NCBI GenBank assembly: GCA_020627425.1
Contig: JAHKXX010000128.1
Location: forward strand, 1-9,750
Source of the DNA: a bacterium
GTDB lineage: Bacteria; Bacillota; Clostridia; Oscillospirales; Acutalibacteraceae
Direction: 5' to 3'
DNA length: 9,750 nt
The notes beneath the pieces were generated by a model. It was not told the DNA's origin. It ran no database searches and worked only from the letters and a program-made list of their open reading frames with translations. The first letter of the stretch is position 1, and each line of letters opens with the position of its first letter. Positions 8,042 to 9,750 of the stretch are shown here, in pieces. A program made the translations under genes and the position numbers.

Positions 8042-8043
8042 AG

Positions 8044-9549
8044 TCATTCCTCCGTAAAATTGATATTCTCTATAAAGCTGCTGTTAAAATCCTCATCATT
8101 TGACAGCATTATTTCGGTAAAGCTGTTATACATATCTGTATTATCCCTCTCTCTGCACAGCTTTACCGCTCCCATAAGCGATGTATTGCCGACAAGCCGT
8201 GCCTTTTTGCAAAGCTCTCGCGGCAAAAGTCCCACAGCCGCCGCACTGTCTGTATTCAGATAGTAGCCAAAGCCCCCTGCTATATACATACAGTCTATAT
8301 CCTCTGGCGAGGTATCCGTTCTTTTCAGCAGTATTTCTATTCCCGAGGCAACGGCGCTCTTTGCAAGCTGCAGCTGCCGTATATCGTCCTGAGTAAAGTA
8401 CAGTATCCGTCCGTCGGTGTATCTTGTCAGGGGATAGCCCTTTATAAAATATCTGTCGTGAAGTCTGCCGGTCTTATCGACAAGCCCGTTTTTCAGCAGC
8501 TCGGCTGCGCAGTCTATGACCCCGGTGCCGCACACTCCGCAAACGGGCTTATTATTTATTGTTTTCACGGTACACACAGAGTCCTGTATTTTTACGCTGC
8601 ACACTGCGCCGTCTACACCGGCACAGCCGCAAGAGATATTTCCACCCTCCAGCGCCGGGCCCGCTGCGGCGGAGATTGCATATATTCTTTTATTTTTTAC
8701 CAGTACCGTTTCTGCGTTTGTACCAAGGTCGCACAGCACAGCCGTTTTATCGGACTCAAGCAGTCCGAGGGCTGTTATGCCGCTTGCTATATCGGCTCCG
8801 ATGTGAGCGCTGAAGCCTTTTAATATGTAAACGGGGGTGTTTTTATCTATAGCAGAATACCTTCCGCGCAGAAGTGTTTTCAGCGTCATCTCCTCTCCGC
8901 CGAGCGTCAGCGCAGCAAAGGGATAGACTCCCAGAGAAGCGGTGTTTTTTCCGAGAAGTGTATGGATCATTGTCGTATTGGCAGAGATAACTATTTTTCT
9001 GATGTTTTTTCTAATACCCGGATATTTTACGGCAAAATGGTTCAAAAGTTTCACCATATCATCAAGAAGCGTATTTGTAAGCTCGCCGTTGTGGTTCAGA
9101 GAGTCAAACCGTATTCTTGTAACAATATCCGCGCCAAATCGTCTCTGAGAGTTTTCGGCAGAATACACATCCAGTATCCTACCGCTTTGAGTCTCCGTCA
9201 ATGCCGCCGCTATGGTAGTCGTACCTATATCTATTGCTATGCCGCACACGCCATTATCATAAGCAGCACTTTTATAATTTAAAGTTACTGCGTTTACATT
9301 TCCGAGTTCGTTTAGTTCTATCCTTACCGGTTTATCCGGCACAGCCGCGCACGCAAGCCTTATACCCGTTGACAATTCCTCTTCACTCAGGTGCTCCTTA
9401 TCCGTCTTTGTGACAGGCAAATCTCCTGCTATGAGCTTTATCCTGCACTTACCGCAGCTTCCGTTACCGGCGCACGGTGTATCTATCGTTACATTCTTCT
9501 CCAACAGATATTTAAGAATATTCTTTCCTCCCGGACACACTATTTCCAC
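8044..9549 (-). CDS. RamA/RACE-type reductive activator of corrinoid proteins (2Fe-2S ferredoxin + ASKHA ATPase domain)
   Basis: Proteins of this family use ATP and a low-potential electron to return an inactive Co(II) corrinoid to Co(I) on its methyltransferase. The 501-residue protein begins with a 2Fe-2S ferredoxin-like domain: C26, C32, C35 (pattern CxxxxxCxxC) and C67. The ASKHA ATPase-like region has a phosphate-1 motif IAIDIGTTT (104-112), a second nucleotide motif DLGTNAE (274-280), an SCGCAG segment (306-311) and AGGFG (424-428). The start is GTG: an in-frame TGA lies three codons upstream, and GAGGTG (9557-9562) sits seven bases before it. The stop codon is two bases from the preferred metH start, indicating translational coupling. 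The partner is inferred to be this MetH. Other corrinoid methyltransferases elsewhere in the genome could also be served. No close gene name is assigned. Confidence 0.92.
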   Translation of the reverse strand: MEIVCPGGKNILKYLLEKNVTIDTPCAGNGSCGKCRIKLIAGDLPVTKTDKEHLSEEELSTGIRLACAAVPDKPVRIELNELGNVNAVTLNYKSAAYDNGVCGIAIDIGTTTIAAALTETQSGRILDVYSAENSQRRFGADIVTRIRFDSLNHNGELTNTLLDDMVKLLNHFAVKYPGIRKNIRKIVISANTTMIHTLLGKNTASLGVYPFAALTLGGEEMTLKTLLRGRYSAIDKNTPVYILKGFSAHIGADIASGITALGLLESDKTAVLCDLGTNAETVLVKNKRIYAISAAAGPALEGGNISCGCAGVDGAVCSVKIQDSVCTVKTINNKPVCGVCGTGVIDCAAELLKNGLVDKTGRLHDRYFIKGYPLTRYTDGRILYFTQDDIRQLQLAKSAVASGIEILLKRTDTSPEDIDCMYIAGGFGYYLNTDSAAAVGLLPRELCKKARLVGNTSLMGAVKLCRERDNTDMYNSFTEIMLSNDEDFNSSFIENINFTEE

Positions 9550-9574
9550 TTCTGCTCACCTCTCATCTCCTTTA

Positions 9575-9604
9575 ATTATACCCCCCTCCTCTCCCCCTCG
9601 TCAA
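9575..9604 (-). promoter_or_regulatory. Promoter of the activator-metH operon
   Basis: On the minus strand TTGACG (9599-9604) and TATAAT (9575-9580) are separated by 18 bp. The spacer is pure purine, AGGGGGAGAGGAGGGGGG. A start about seven bases downstream would leave a leader of only about 20 bases, so there is no room for a cobalamin or SAM riboswitch downstream of this promoter. The -35 box directly abuts repeat D. Confidence 0.75.
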
Positions 9605-9750
9605 GCGGAGTGCCTCCGCGGTCAATTCGCGCATTGTGGTTAGTGTTACCGCCTACCTTCTTGGCACGCGTACGAGCGGGGTTTATTGTCCCTCTCCTTC
9701 CGCGCCACAGCACACAGGGTGCTGCTTGACGCTGCTTTGATGTGAGAATA
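9605..9750 (+). repeat. Dispersed structured intergenic repeat, copy D (reaches the window end)
   Basis: This copy starts with a six-pair hairpin GCGGAG-TGC-CTCCGC (9605-9619). GGTCAATTCGCGCA (9620-9633), TTACCGCC, GGCACGCGTAC, GGTTTATTGTCCCTCT and CCGCGCC follow, then a second hairpin CAGCAC-ACAGG-GTGCTG (9708-9724) and CTTGACGCT as in copy C. It matches each of copies A and C at 67 of 87 core positions by hand count. The true right boundary may lie outside the window. Confidence 0.85.

Noticed and set aside
9550..9604. Cobalamin or SAM riboswitch before the activator-metH operon
   Set aside because: The leader after the visible promoter is only about 20 bases and upstream sequence is the repeat. 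No B12-box or SAM-box motif was recognised.

Overview
The window looks like chromosomal DNA from an anaerobic, fibre- or starch-degrading Firmicute of the Ruminococcus/Oscillospiraceae type. The evidence is a secreted protein with a C-terminal type I dockerin (the cellulosome/amylosome plug module), a secreted pullulanase, and an oxygen-sensitive, corrinoid-dependent methionine synthase with an ATP-driven corrinoid activator. The genus is inferred from gene content only. No rRNA, tRNA, CRISPR array, transposase or phage gene was seen.

All four genes lie on the minus strand and are transcribed from right to left. At the right, a near-consensus promoter (9575-9604) drives a two-gene unit: a RamA/RACE-type reductive activator of corrinoid proteins (8044-9549, GTG start) followed almost without gap by an 812-residue methionine synthase (5603-8041). 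The synthase has homocysteine-, folate- and B12-binding domains but no C-terminal AdoMet reactivation domain, so the upstream activator plausibly does that job. Next, with its own promoter (5275-5303) and intrinsic terminator (2391-2423), is a 932-residue secreted protein joining a CotH-type kinase domain, an SGNH/GDSL hydrolase and a dockerin (2435-5233). At the left is a secreted type I pullulanase (1-2004) whose C-terminus lies outside the window.

The three sizeable intergenic regions (2005-2434, 5234-5602, 9550-9750) share a dispersed repeat of roughly 140 bp. There are three full-length copies (A 2162-2300, C 5319-5483, D 9605 to the window end) and one decayed copy (B 2305-2390) in tandem with A. 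The full copies are about three-quarters identical by eye and have no indels over a core of about 87 bases. They begin with a hairpin whose stem sequence changes while pairing and the TGC loop are kept. They share the block GGTCAATTCGCGCA and end with a second hairpin of variable size. Each full copy lies just upstream of the promoter region of one transcription unit, always in the same orientation to that gene. This repeat family is the least explained and most interesting signal here.
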